A DNA stretch of 36,952 nt from an uncultured Myxococcales bacterium (GTDB lineage: Bacteria > Myxococcota_A > UBA9042 > DTJE01): the NCBI GenBank assembly GCA_903857665.1, contig CAIOFV010000070.1, positions 1-36,952 on the forward strand. The letters are read 5' to 3'. Under the pieces are notes generated by a model. That model searched no databases. It was not told where the DNA came from and saw nothing but the letters and a program-made list of their open reading frames with translations. The translations under genes were made by a program, and so were the position numbers. Below are positions 1 to 9,363 of the stretch, in pieces (within the stretch, counting starts at the first letter, position 1; every line of letters starts with the position of its first letter).

Positions 1-82
1 CTCGATCGACGACTTCCGCCAGATGATCGACCGCTCGCTGGGGATCAGGAAGCCGGGCCTGCTGTCCAAACTGTTCGGCTGA
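1..82 (+). CDS. C-terminal end of an unidentified protein (5' truncated by window edge)
   Basis: Reading from base 2 gives 26 in-frame codons ending in TGA at 80-82; the peptide begins SIDDFRQMIDRSLG and ends GLLSKLFG. The next gene follows after an 18-base gap with its own ribosome binding site, so this may be the upstream member of the same transcript. Too little remains to name a family. It could belong to the ArsM/peptide/radical SAM cassette or be an unrelated neighbour. Confidence 0.5.
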   Translation, partial: SIDDFRQMIDRSLGIRKPGLLSKLFG

Positions 83-100
83 CACGGGGAGAAGGAAACC

Positions 101-757
101 ATGGGCGACACCGAACGAACCCAGGCCATCGATCAGCGCTACGGCACCCTGGCCGAATCCGCCTGCTGCCTGTCCTGCGGGGGGGCCATCCGGTATGCCG
201 AGGCGCGCCCTGGCGAGGTCTGCCTGGACCTGGGCAGCGGCCGCGGGCAGGACGTGCTGCGCCTGGCCGAAGCCGTGGGCCCGACCGGGCATGCCTACGG
301 GCTGGACGTGTCCGACGGGATGCTGGACAAGTCGCGTCGCAGCGCGGCGAAGCTGGGCCTCACGAACGTAGGCTTCCTGAAGTCGCCGCTGGAACGCATC
401 CCCCTGCCGGACGCCTCCGTGGACCTCGTGGTGTCCAACTGCACCATCAACCACGCCGAGGACAAGGCAGCGGTCTGGTCGGAGATCCACCGGGTGCTGA
501 AGGCCGGCGGGCGGTTCGTGGTCAGCGACATCTACGCGATCGAGGACGTGCCCGAGGCGTACCGCACCGACCCCGAGGCCATCGCCGAGTGCTGGGCCGG
601 CGCCGTGCGCCGCGACACGTACCTGTCGCAGGTCGGCGCCGCGGGCCTGGCGGGCCTGGACGTGATCGAGGAGAGCGCCCCGTACGACAAGGGGCGGATC
701 CAGGTGGCGAGCCTGACGCTCGCCGGGTTGAAGCCGGGTGGCTGCGGCTGCCAATGA
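101..757 (+). CDS. ArsM-like SAM-dependent methyltransferase
   Basis: This 218-residue class I methyltransferase resembles arsenite S-adenosylmethionine methyltransferases. The SAM-binding motif I is DLGSGRG (43-49), followed by the acidic loop GLDVSDGML (67-75). Two cysteines sit where ArsM proteins bind As(III): Cys114 in VVSNCTINHAEDK and Cys164 in ECWAGAV. The N-terminus carries a CCLSC cluster (Cys22, 23, 26), and the protein ends in GGCGCQ with two more cysteines. A GAAGGA-like ribosome binding site precedes the ATG. It is shorter than typical ArsM (about 260 or more residues), and the C-terminal extension is minimal. Known ArsM enzymes use thioredoxin and thioredoxin reductase as electron source, and such a fusion lies three genes downstream. 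Whether the substrate is arsenite, another metalloid, or the downstream Cys-containing peptide cannot be decided from sequence. Confidence 0.75.
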   Translation: MGDTERTQAIDQRYGTLAESACCLSCGGAIRYAEARPGEVCLDLGSGRGQDVLRLAEAVGPTGHAYGLDVSDGMLDKSRRSAAKLGLTNVGFLKSPLERIPLPDASVDLVVSNCTINHAEDKAAVWSEIHRVLKAGGRFVVSDIYAIEDVPEAYRTDPEAIAECWAGAVRRDTYLSQVGAAGLAGLDVIEESAPYDKGRIQVASLTLAGLKPGGCGCQ

Positions 758-759
758 AC

Positions 760-765
760 AGGAGG
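760..765 (+). promoter_or_regulatory. Ribosome binding site deciding the start of the small peptide gene
   Basis: AGGAGG lies five bases upstream of ATG 771 and just after the methyltransferase stop (755-757). It supports 771, not an upstream in-frame ATG at 738 inside the methyltransferase gene, as the start of the 53-residue peptide. Confidence 0.75.
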
Positions 766-770
766 AACCG

Positions 771-932
771 ATGAAGCCGATCACGCAGACGAAGACGAGG
801 AACAAGGATGCCCCGAAGATGAACGCCCTGCCCAGGGACAACGGCGAGGCGACCCCGACCGTCCGGGCGAAGGCGCCCCAGGCGCAGTGCTGCGCCAAGA
901 CGTCGCAGGCCACGATGGGATGCCATGACTGA
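771..932 (+). CDS. Small Cys-containing peptide, candidate RiPP precursor
   Basis: A 53-residue peptide lies between the ArsM-like gene and a radical SAM/SPASM gene. The first 35 residues are polar and basic (MKPITQTKTRNKDAPK...), as in a leader. The C-terminal part, about 36-53 (PQAQCCAKTSQATMGCHD), holds all three cysteines (40, 41, 51). There is no signal peptide or membrane segment. The strong AGGAGG site and the 8-base overlap of its end with the radical SAM start (925) argue that it is translated and coupled to its likely maturase. The leader-plus-Cys-core layout resembles precursors of sactipeptides and ranthipeptides, where radical SAM enzymes form thioethers. A metal- or metalloid-binding peptide is an alternative. 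I do not recognise a named precursor family. Confidence 0.65.
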   Translation: MKPITQTKTRNKDAPKMNALPRDNGEATPTVRAKAPQAQCCAKTSQATMGCHD

Positions 933-2271
933 AAGGGCGACACCCACCCTCCAGCCGTCCCGGCACAACATCGTCGGACCGATCCGGGGCACCGGGTCCT
1001 GGTTCGTCGTGAACCCGCTGTCCGGGAACGCCGACGTCGTGACCGGGGACGAGGCTGCGGCGATCCGAGAGGGGCGGGCCGACGCTGACGGGCAGTTCGC
1101 CGAGCGTGGATACCTGGTGGACCCGGCCGAGGAGGACGGACGCTACCGGCGCGCGTACCTGGACTTCCTGGAGGCGCGCGACGGTGACGAGGTCCAGTTG
1201 TTCTTCGCGCCGTGGTATGCGTGCAACTTCGCGTGCACCTACTGCTACCAGGCGGACTACGCGCCGGCCGGCGGCCTGCCCGGGCCCGACGTGCTGGACG
1301 CCTTCTTCGCGTACGTGGATCGCGAGTTCCACGACCGGCGGACCTACCTGACGATCTTCGGCGGCGAACCGCTGCTGCCGGGCGCCGGCCACCGCGCGGT
1401 GATCGAGGCCCTGGTGGACGGCGCCGCCACCCGCGGCATGGAGGTCGCGGTGGTCACCAACGGCCACCTGCTGGCCGAGACCCTGCCGGTGCTGCGACGC
1501 GCGAAGGTCCGGGAGGTCCAGGTGACGCTGGACGGCCCGCGCGACGTCCACGATCGGCGGCGCCCGCTGCACGGCGGCGCCGGCACCTTCGACGCGATCG
1601 TGGCCGGCATCGACGCGACGCTGGCCGCCGGGATCCCGGTGAACCTGCGGGTGGTGATCGACCGGGACAACCTGGACGACCTGCCGGCGCTGGCCGCCTT
1701 CGCCATCGAGCGCGGCTGGACGCGACACCCGGCCTTCAAGACGCAACTGGGCCGCAACTACGAGTTGCACCACTGTCACACGGGGCCGAAGGTGCTGTAC
1801 TCGCGCCTGGAAATGTACGAGGCCCTGTTCGACCTGGCGCAGCGACACCCCGAGGTGCTGGAATTCCACCGGCCGGCGTACTCGATCGCGAAGTACCTGT
1901 TCGACAACGGCCAGGCGCCGCAGCCCCTGTTCGACTCGTGCTCGGGCTGCAAGACCGAGTGGGCCTTCGACCACACCGGGCGCATCTACTCGTGCACGGC
2001 GACAGTGGGGAAGGTCGGCGAGGAGGTCGGGACCTTCTGGCCGGCGGTCACGCGGAACGACGACGAGATCGCACTCTGGCAGGACCGGGACGTGCTGGCC
2101 ATCGAGGCCTGCCGGGAATGCCCCGTGCGACTGGCCTGCGGAGGCGGCTGCGCTTCCGTGGCACGCAACCGGACGGGCGACCTGCACGCGCCGGACTGCC
2201 GGCCGATCCGGGAACTGCTGGAGTTGGGAACGGCCGCGTATCTGCCGCCGGCGTACCTGCCGCACACGTGA
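925..2271 (+). CDS. Radical SAM/SPASM peptide-modifying enzyme
   Basis: A 448-residue radical SAM protein. The [4Fe-4S]-SAM motif CNFACTYC has Cys100, Cys104 and Cys107, and the SAM-binding GGEP lies at 146-149. The C-terminal SPASM domain for auxiliary iron-sulfur clusters has cysteines at about 339, 342, 357, 396, 399, 405, 409 and 425, including CRECP and CGGGCAS. The N-terminal 90 residues (SRHNIVGP..., VVNPLSG...) look like the peptide-engaging front domain common in RiPP maturases rather than part of the barrel. The start overlaps the end of the small peptide gene by 8 bases, implying translational coupling. The overall layout matches SPASM maturases such as thioether-forming enzymes. 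The exact reaction, and whether the peptide or the methyltransferase chemistry is its target, is inferred from context only. Confidence 0.85.
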   Translation: MTERATPTLQPSRHNIVGPIRGTGSWFVVNPLSGNADVVTGDEAAAIREGRADADGQFAERGYLVDPAEEDGRYRRAYLDFLEARDGDEVQLFFAPWYACNFACTYCYQADYAPAGGLPGPDVLDAFFAYVDREFHDRRTYLTIFGGEPLLPGAGHRAVIEALVDGAATRGMEVAVVTNGHLLAETLPVLRRAKVREVQVTLDGPRDVHDRRRPLHGGAGTFDAIVAGIDATLAAGIPVNLRVVIDRDNLDDLPALAAFAIERGWTRHPAFKTQLGRNYELHHCHTGPKVLYSRLEMYEALFDLAQRHPEVLEFHRPAYSIAKYLFDNGQAPQPLFDSCSGCKTEWAFDHTGRIYSCTATVGKVGEEVGTFWPAVTRNDDEIALWQDRDVLAIEACRECPVRLACGGGCASVARNRTGDLHAPDCRPIRELLELGTAAYLPPAYLPHT

Positions 2272-2285
2272 ATGGAGAGACCCTG

Positions 2286-3575
2286 ATGTCCGATCGCATC
2301 CTGCACATCGACGCGGACCGGTACGACGAGGTGGTCCTGCGGGCCGAGCGCCCGGTCGTGCTGGACTTCTACTCGACCGAATGCCCGCCGTGCGAGGCCC
2401 TGGCCACGAAGTTCGAGGCCCTGGCCGCGGTGTACGGCGAGGACGTCCGGTTCGTGAAGATACACCGGCAGGACAACCGCCCGCTGGCCCAGTCGCTGGG
2501 CGTGACCTCGTCGCCCACGCTGATCTTCTACCGGGACGGCGTGCCGACCGGCGACCGCCTGACGGGCGGCATCCGGCGGGTGGACGTCGAACGGAACCTC
2601 CGGGCGCTGCTGCCGGTGGAACGCGCCGACGTGCTGGCGACCCGGGTCCCGCGCACGCGCACCGAGTGCGACGTACTGATCGTGGGCTCCGGGCCGGCCG
2701 GGCTGACCGCGGGGATCTACTCGGCCCAGGCGCGGTTCAAGACCATCGCCATCGACCGCGCGATGCCCGGCGGCAACCTGTCCATCACGCACCAGGTGTC
2801 CAACTTCCCCGGGTTCATCGAGCCCCAGCCCGGGTACATGCTGGCCCACGCGATGTCCGAGCAGTCCGCGAAGGCCGGCGTGATGCACCGGTCGGCGGTG
2901 GACCTGACGCGGGTGGACCTGGCCGCGAAGGAGGTCGAGATCGACGGCGTGGAAACGATCCACGCCCGGAAGATCATCATCGCCACCGGCTCGTCGCCCC
3001 GCCCCATCGGCGTGAAGGGCGAAACGGAGTACCGCGGCCGCGGCCTGTCGTACTGCGCCACCTGCGACGCCAAGTACTACCAGGACAAGCACGTGGTGGT
3101 CATCGGCGGCGGCAACTCGGCCGTCGAGGAGTCGCTGTTCATCGCGAAGTTCGCGTCGCGCATCACCGTGGTGCACCAGTTCGACACGTTCCAGGCCAAC
3201 AAGGCGTCCCAGGAGGCGCTGTTCGCGAACCCGAAGATTTCCGTCCTGTTCGGGCACGAGCCGCGAGAGTTCGTGAAGGTCGGCGACACCGTGGGCGAGG
3301 TGGTCGTCCAGAACCTGGCGACGGGGGACTTCCACCGGATCGCCTGCGACGGCGTGTTCATCTTCGCCGGCATGCGCCCCAACCTGGAGCCGTTCGCGGG
3401 CGCCTTCGACCTGGATGGGTTCGGCTACGTGCGCGTGGCCGAGGACATGCGGACCAACGTCCCCGACGTCTTCGCGGCAGGCGACGTCCGCAGCAAGCCG
3501 TTCCGGCAGATGACGACCGCGGTGTCCGACGGTACCATTGCCGCGATGGCCATCGCACGCGAGCTGGGAGATTGA
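2286..3575 (+). CDS. Thioredoxin - thioredoxin-reductase-like flavoprotein fusion
   Basis: A 429-residue fusion. Residues 1-110 form a thioredoxin domain with active site CPPC (33-36) instead of CGPC, and a cis-Pro motif SSPT (75-78). Residues 125-429 form a TrxB-like flavoprotein: FAD motif GSGPAG (134-139), redox disulfide CATC (257-260), second nucleotide-binding loop GGGNSA (274-279) and the late FAAGD motif (396-400). The HRR..R element that gives classical TrxB its NADPH specificity reads HQFDTFQANKAS, so the electron donor may be NADH, ferredoxin or something else. The domain order, thioredoxin first, is opposite to the well-known mycobacterial TrxB-Trx fusion. It starts 14 bases after the radical SAM stop. 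Its likely role is to supply thiol reducing power to the cassette, for the peptide cysteines or ArsM-type turnover. Confidence 0.85.
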   Translation: MSDRILHIDADRYDEVVLRAERPVVLDFYSTECPPCEALATKFEALAAVYGEDVRFVKIHRQDNRPLAQSLGVTSSPTLIFYRDGVPTGDRLTGGIRRVDVERNLRALLPVERADVLATRVPRTRTECDVLIVGSGPAGLTAGIYSAQARFKTIAIDRAMPGGNLSITHQVSNFPGFIEPQPGYMLAHAMSEQSAKAGVMHRSAVDLTRVDLAAKEVEIDGVETIHARKIIIATGSSPRPIGVKGETEYRGRGLSYCATCDAKYYQDKHVVVIGGGNSAVEESLFIAKFASRITVVHQFDTFQANKASQEALFANPKISVLFGHEPREFVKVGDTVGEVVVQNLATGDFHRIACDGVFIFAGMRPNLEPFAGAFDLDGFGYVRVAEDMRTNVPDVFAAGDVRSKPFRQMTTAVSDGTIAAMAIARELGD

Positions 3576-3597
3576 CGGGGCGTCAGCCGGCGCCCCG
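3576..3597. terminator. Hairpin between convergent genes
   Basis: CGGGGCG (3576-3582) pairs with CGCCCCG (3591-3597) around an 8-base loop, directly after the Trx-TrxR stop and overlapping the 3' end of prfC on the other strand. There is no T-run, so this is a plausible but unproven bidirectional terminator. Confidence 0.35.
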
Positions 3598-5199
3598 CAC
3601 GCGCCGGCCGGGCTGCACCGCCGCGATGAACTTCAGGTTCGGGTAGTCCTGCAACGCCATCCGCAGGTCCCAGTCCCCGGCGAACAGCACCAGGGGCCGG
3701 CCTTCGACGTCGGTCAGGCAGGCCGTCCGCGGCGGGCGATCCAGGCGGTCCAGGTTCAGGTCGTCGCCTTCCACCCACCGCGCGTGCTGCGCGGCGATGC
3801 GCTCGAAGTCCACGGTGACGCCGTACTCCGACATCAGCCGGTGCTTGGTCACCTCGAACTGCAACTGGCCCACGGCGCCCAGCACCGGGTCCCGTTCCAT
3901 GCGGCCCCGGTCGAAGAACAGCTGGACGGCGCCCTCCTCGGACAGCTGCTCCAGGCCGGCCTTCAGCTGCTTGCGCCGCGACGGGTCCATCATGCGAACC
4001 CGCACGAACAGTTCCGGCGAAAAGCGCGGGACGCCTTCGTACTCGATCGGGTCCCCGTCGCACAGCGTGTCGCCGATGCGGAGCACGCCCGGATCCCACA
4101 ACCCGATCACGTCGCCGGGGAAGGCCTCTTCGACCAGGGTCCGTTCCTGCCCCAGGAACTGCACGGATCGGCTGAGCGTCAGCGTACGGCCGGTCCGGAC
4201 GTGCCGGGCCTCCATGCCCCGCTCGAAGCGCCCCGAGCAGACGCGCGCGAACGCGATGCGGTCCCGGTGCCGCGGGTCCATGTTCGCCTGGATCTTGAAC
4301 ACCAGCGCCGAAAAGCGCGGGTCGTCCGCGGGCACCGGCCCCGTGGCCGACGGCCGGGGCTGGGGCGGCGGCAGCAGGTCCACCAGCCGGTCCAGGAAGG
4401 GTTCGATCCCGAAGTTGGTCATGGCGCTGCCGAAGAACACCGGCGACGCCTTCCCGGCAAGGAAGGACTGCGTGTCGAACTCGTGGCCCGCCTCGTCCAG
4501 CAGCGTGATTTCCTCGCGCAGGCGCTCGACGATCCGGGGATCGACCTCGGCCTCCAGTTCCGGCCCGGTGCCCGCGACGGACCGCATCGGCACGGGCCGA
4601 TCGCTGCGGTCCACGCGCTCGAACAGCAGCGACGTGCGGGAGTCCCGATCGAACACCCCGGCGAACTCCGGTCCCGACCCGATGGGCCAGTTGACCGGGC
4701 TGCACGGCAGTTCCAGCACCCGCTCGATTTCGTCCAGCAGGTCCAGCGGGTCACGACCGAACCGGTCCATCTTGTTGATGAACGTGGCGATCGGGATGCC
4801 GCGCTGCCGGCACACCTGGAACAGCCGGATCGTCTGGGCCTCGACGCCCTTCGCCGAATCGATCAGCAGCACCGCCGCGTCCACGGCCGCCAGCGTGCGG
4901 TACGTGTCCTCGCTGAAGTCGTTGTGGCCGGGCGTGTCCAGCAGGTTCACGCACCGCCCGCGGTAGTCGAACTGCAGCACGCTGGTCGAAATCGAAATGC
5001 CGCGCTGCCGCTCCAGCTCCATCCAGTCGCTGGTCGTCTGGCGCCCGCCGCCCCGCTGCTTGACCGCGCCGGCCAGGTGGATGGCGCCGCCGTACATCAG
5101 CAGCTTTTCGGTCAGCGTGGTCTTGCCGGCGTCGGGGTGCGAGATGATGGCGAAGGTCCGCCGTCGTGCGGTTTCGCGGTTCAGCGTCGTCGGGTCCAC
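3583..5199 (-). CDS. prfC: Peptide chain release factor 3
   Basis: A 538-residue translational GTPase with RF3 architecture. The G1 loop is SHPDAGKTT (20-28), preceded by RRRTFAIIS. Then come the RF3-typical GGGRQTTSDWMELERQRGIS switch region, the G3 motif DTPGHNDFSEDTYRT and the G4 motif NKMDR. RF3 recycles RF1/RF2 from the ribosome after peptide release and acts in the cytoplasm. The length matches the family (about 525-540). The start is GTG at 5199, with GAGGA four bases upstream on the minus strand. It is convergent with the Trx-TrxR gene (7-base gap) and lies downstream of the ABC-F gene on the same strand, though 154 bases separate them. It appears intact. Confidence 0.95.
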   Translation of the reverse strand: MDPTTLNRETARRRTFAIISHPDAGKTTLTEKLLMYGGAIHLAGAVKQRGGGRQTTSDWMELERQRGISISTSVLQFDYRGRCVNLLDTPGHNDFSEDTYRTLAAVDAAVLLIDSAKGVEAQTIRLFQVCRQRGIPIATFINKMDRFGRDPLDLLDEIERVLELPCSPVNWPIGSGPEFAGVFDRDSRTSLLFERVDRSDRPVPMRSVAGTGPELEAEVDPRIVERLREEITLLDEAGHEFDTQSFLAGKASPVFFGSAMTNFGIEPFLDRLVDLLPPPQPRPSATGPVPADDPRFSALVFKIQANMDPRHRDRIAFARVCSGRFERGMEARHVRTGRTLTLSRSVQFLGQERTLVEEAFPGDVIGLWDPGVLRIGDTLCDGDPIEYEGVPRFSPELFVRVRMMDPSRRKQLKAGLEQLSEEGAVQLFFDRGRMERDPVLGAVGQLQFEVTKHRLMSEYGVTVDFERIAAQHARWVEGDDLNLDRLDRPPRTACLTDVEGRPLVLFAGDWDLRMALQDYPNLKFIAAVQPGRRVRGAG

Positions 5200-5280
5200 G
5201 GGGTTCCTCGTTCACGGGCGCCAGAGCGCCGCGGACTGTAACGGGATTTCGGGGGAAGGGCAACCGTGGGGCGCGCCGGG

Positions 5281-5353
5281 CCTACGCGTGGCAGACGCTC
5301 CGGGCCGACCCTGCAGGCCATCCCTACGCGTTGCAGACAGTCCGGTCTTCGGC

Positions 5354-5360
<7 letters not shown>
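5281..5360. repeat. Short imperfect direct repeats between ABC-F gene and prfC
   Basis: CCTACGCGTGGCAGACGCTC plus CGG (5281-5303) recurs as CCTACGCGTTGCAGACAGTC plus CGG (5323-5345), and a third partial copy CCTACGCGTTTGCC begins at 5353. The third copy contains the stop codon of the ABC-F gene (TAG on the minus strand, 5354-5356). Start-to-start spacings are 42 and 30 bases. It could be a small dispersed element or a protein-binding array; no transposon features are seen. Confidence 0.5.
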
Positions 5361-7282
<1,922 letters not shown>

Positions 7283-7321
7283 GAACCCGCCTCCTGCCCT
7301 TCGCCTCGGCGCGGCGGCGGC

Positions 7322-7350
7322 ATTATGGGGCCGAGCCTCGCGACCTGCAA
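7322..7350 (-). promoter_or_regulatory. Sigma-70-type promoter for the ABC-F gene
   Basis: On the minus strand TTGCAG (7350-7345) and CATAAT (7327-7322) are separated by exactly 17 bases. Transcription would begin near 7315, giving a leader of about 33 bases that includes the AGGAGG of the ABC-F start. Confidence 0.5.
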
Positions 7351-7411
7351 TGACGACGGGGAATGAAGCGCGGTGTGGAGCGGGGACAGGCGGGGCGAAC
7401 CGGCGGGGCGC

Positions 7412-8053
7412 CTACTTCTTGACGGGGGCCTTCTTCGCCTCGGCTGCCGCCGCCTTGTCGGCCTTCGCCTTCGCGGCCTTCTCGGCAACTGCGGCCTTCT
7501 TCGCGTCCGCCTCGGCCTTCGCCTTGGCCTTCTTTTCCGCAGCCGCGGCCTTCTTCGCTTCGGCATCCGCCTTGGCCTTCGCTGCCTTCTCCACTCCCGC
7601 CTGCTTCGCCTTGGCGGCCTTGTCGGCAGTAGCGGCCTTCTTCGCCTCGGCCGCGGCGGCCTTCTCGGCCTTTTTGTCGATCACGGCGGCCTTCTGCGTC
7701 TCGGTGACCGCCTTCGCGTTGACCAGCTTCGAGTCCGCCTCGGACTTGTTCTGGGCGGCAGCGGCCTGGCCCTGGTGGGCCTTGTCCAGGGCCTCGCCAG
7801 CCTTCTTCGCGCCGGCTTCCGCCTTGTCCACAACCTCGCCGGCCTTCTTGGCGCCGGCCTCGGCCTGGTTCACGACCGTGGCTGCCTTCTTCACGCCGGC
7901 TTCCGCCTGGTTGGCCACGCCCGCAGCCTGGGTCTCGGCCGCCTTCGCGGTGCCGACCGCCTTGTCGAGGTCCCCGGACGCGGGAAGCTGCGCCAGGGCC
8001 GGAACCATCCAGAACGACACGACCAGCATCGAAACCAGCAATTCCTTCTTCAC
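7412..8053 (-). CDS. Exported Lys/Ala-rich low-complexity protein
   Basis: A 213-residue protein with a signal peptide (KKELLVSMLVVSFWMVPALA, probable cleavage after ALA). About 190 residues built almost entirely of Ala, Lys, Glu and Asp follow. The first half has degenerate 14-15 residue repeats (QAEAGVKKAATVVN, QAEAGAKKAGEVVD, KAEAGAKKAGEALD). The second half is KAKADAEAKKAAAAEKK-type sequence resembling the helical stalk of TolA or the tails of histone H1-like proteins. No catalytic domain or cysteines are visible. The GTG start at 8053 is preferred because GGGAGG lies about eight bases upstream and it gives a clean signal peptide; the longer reading frame adds 75 atypical residues. A periplasmic helical or coiled-coil spacer role is possible. 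Function unknown. Confidence 0.75.
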   Translation of the reverse strand: MKKELLVSMLVVSFWMVPALAQLPASGDLDKAVGTAKAAETQAAGVANQAEAGVKKAATVVNQAEAGAKKAGEVVDKAEAGAKKAGEALDKAHQGQAAAAQNKSEADSKLVNAKAVTETQKAAVIDKKAEKAAAAEAKKAATADKAAKAKQAGVEKAAKAKADAEAKKAAAAEKKAKAKAEADAKKAAVAEKAAKAKADKAAAAEAKKAPVKK

Positions 8054-8150
8054 GGCCAGGCCTCCCTGGGCCCCGCGAGGTTCGCGAAGCCCGTCAACAC
8101 GACTGGATCCAGCGTTGAAAACGGCCGGCACATCCTGCGCCGACCTGCCC

Positions 8151-8191
8151 CGGGGGTGAACCATGCCCCCGTGCGAACCACGACACGGGGG
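8151..8191. other. Two mutually exclusive hairpins between leuB and the Lys/Ala-rich gene
   Basis: CGGGGG (8151-8156) can pair with CCCCCG (8166-8171). Alternatively CCCCCGTG (8166-8173) pairs perfectly with CACGGGGG (8184-8191) over a 10-base loop. The middle segment is shared, so only one hairpin can form. They lie about 120 bases after the leuB stop and about 100 before the next gene's start on the same strand. No T-run follows either. The rest of the 257-base gap shows nothing I can name. Confidence 0.35.
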
Positions 8192-8310
8192 GTTCGACGC
8201 CGACCGGCCACACTTATTCGGGGTCCATCCAATGCCGCGGTTCCGAAGGGATGGGGCACGCCGCGGGTCCAGGTGCAACGGCGTTGGTCGCCCGACAGAC
8301 CGGGTCGATC

Positions 8311-9363
8311 CTACGCTTCCCGGACGGCCCGGGCGACGGTCGCGCCGGCTTCCGAGGTCGATGCGGTCCCCCCGAGGTCAGGCGTCAGCAGGCCCGCGTC
8401 CAGCGCCGCGCCAACGGCCCGCTCGACCGCCGTCGCCTCGCGCTCCAGGCCCAGCGAGAACCGCAGCAGCATCGCGACGCTCATGATTGCGCCGTAGGGG
8501 TTCGCGATCCCCTTTCCCGCGATGTCCGGCGCCGACCCGTGGATCGGCTCGTACAGGCCCAGGCGCCCCACCCCCAGCGACGCACTGGGCAGCAGCCCGA
8601 TCGACCCCGCCAGCACCGATGCCTCGTCGGTCAGGATGTCGCCGAACATGTTCTCGGTCACGATCACGTCGAACGCGGCCGGGTGCCGGATCAACTGCAT
8701 CGCGCAACTGTCCACCAACTGGTGCTCCAGCGTGCAGTCGGGGAACTCGTCGGCGACGACCCGCTGCGTCACCTCCCGCCACAGGCGCGAGGTTTCCAGC
8801 ACGTTCGCCTTGTCCACGCTGGTGATGTGCCGGCGGCGCCCGCGGGCCAGCCGGCCGGCCACGCGAACGACCCGCTCGATTTCCCCGGCCGAGTAGGCGC
8901 ATCCATCGAAGGCCTCGGTCGCGGTCCTGCGTTTTTCGCCGAAGTAGATGCCCCCGGTCAGTTCCCGCACGACCACCAGGTCCACGCCCTTCAGCAGGTC
9001 GGGCTTCAGCGGGGACGCGTCGATCAGCCCCGGGTTCACCGTCACGGGACGCAGGTTCGCGAACAGGCCCAGTTCCTTGCGCAGCGCCAGCAGCCCCTGC
9101 TCGGGACGCACCGGCGACGAAGGGCCCCACTTCGGGCCCCCGATGGCGCCGAACAGCACCGCGTCCGACCCGCGGCACAGCGCCAGCGTTTCGGGGGGCA
9201 GCGGGCTGCCGGTCGCATCGATGGCCGCGCCACCCACCAGCGCCTCGTCCATTGCGAAGTCGTGGCCGAACCGCGCCCCGACGGCGCGCAGCACGCTCGC
9301 CGCCTCGCGCGCGACCTCCGGCCCGATCCCGTCCCCGCCGAGCACCGCGATCCGCGCCTTCAT
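8311..9363 (-). CDS. leuB: 3-isopropylmalate dehydrogenase
   Basis: A 350-residue NAD-dependent beta-decarboxylating dehydrogenase of leucine biosynthesis, converting 3-isopropylmalate to 2-oxoisocaproate. The start [17 protein letters not shown] is diagnostic. [35 protein letters not shown] and the Mg/NAD region [19 protein letters not shown] follow in family order. The ATG at 9363 overlaps the leuD stop (ATGA), so translation is coupled. It is the last gene of the leuA-C-D-B operon. Length fits the family (about 350-360). Confidence 0.95.
   Translation of the reverse strand: MKARIAVLGGDGIGPEVAREAASVLRAVGARFGHDFAMDEALVGGAAIDATGSPLPPETLALCRGSDAVLFGAIGGPKWGPSSPVRPEQGLLALRKELGLFANLRPVTVNPGLIDASPLKPDLLKGVDLVVVRELTGGIYFGEKRRTATEAFDGCAYSAGEIERVVRVAGRLARGRRRHITSVDKANVLETSRLWREVTQRVVADEFPDCTLEHQLVDSCAMQLIRHPAAFDVIVTENMFGDILTDEASVLAGSIGLLPSASLGVGRLGLYEPIHGSAPDIAGKGIANPYGAIMSVAMLLRFSLGLEREATAVERAVGAALDAGLLTPDLGGTASTSEAGATVARAVREA

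Noticed and set aside
738..770. Longer start for the small peptide (ATG at 738, 64 residues)
   Set aside because: The extra codons lie inside the methyltransferase gene, and the strong AGGAGG is positioned for ATG 771.
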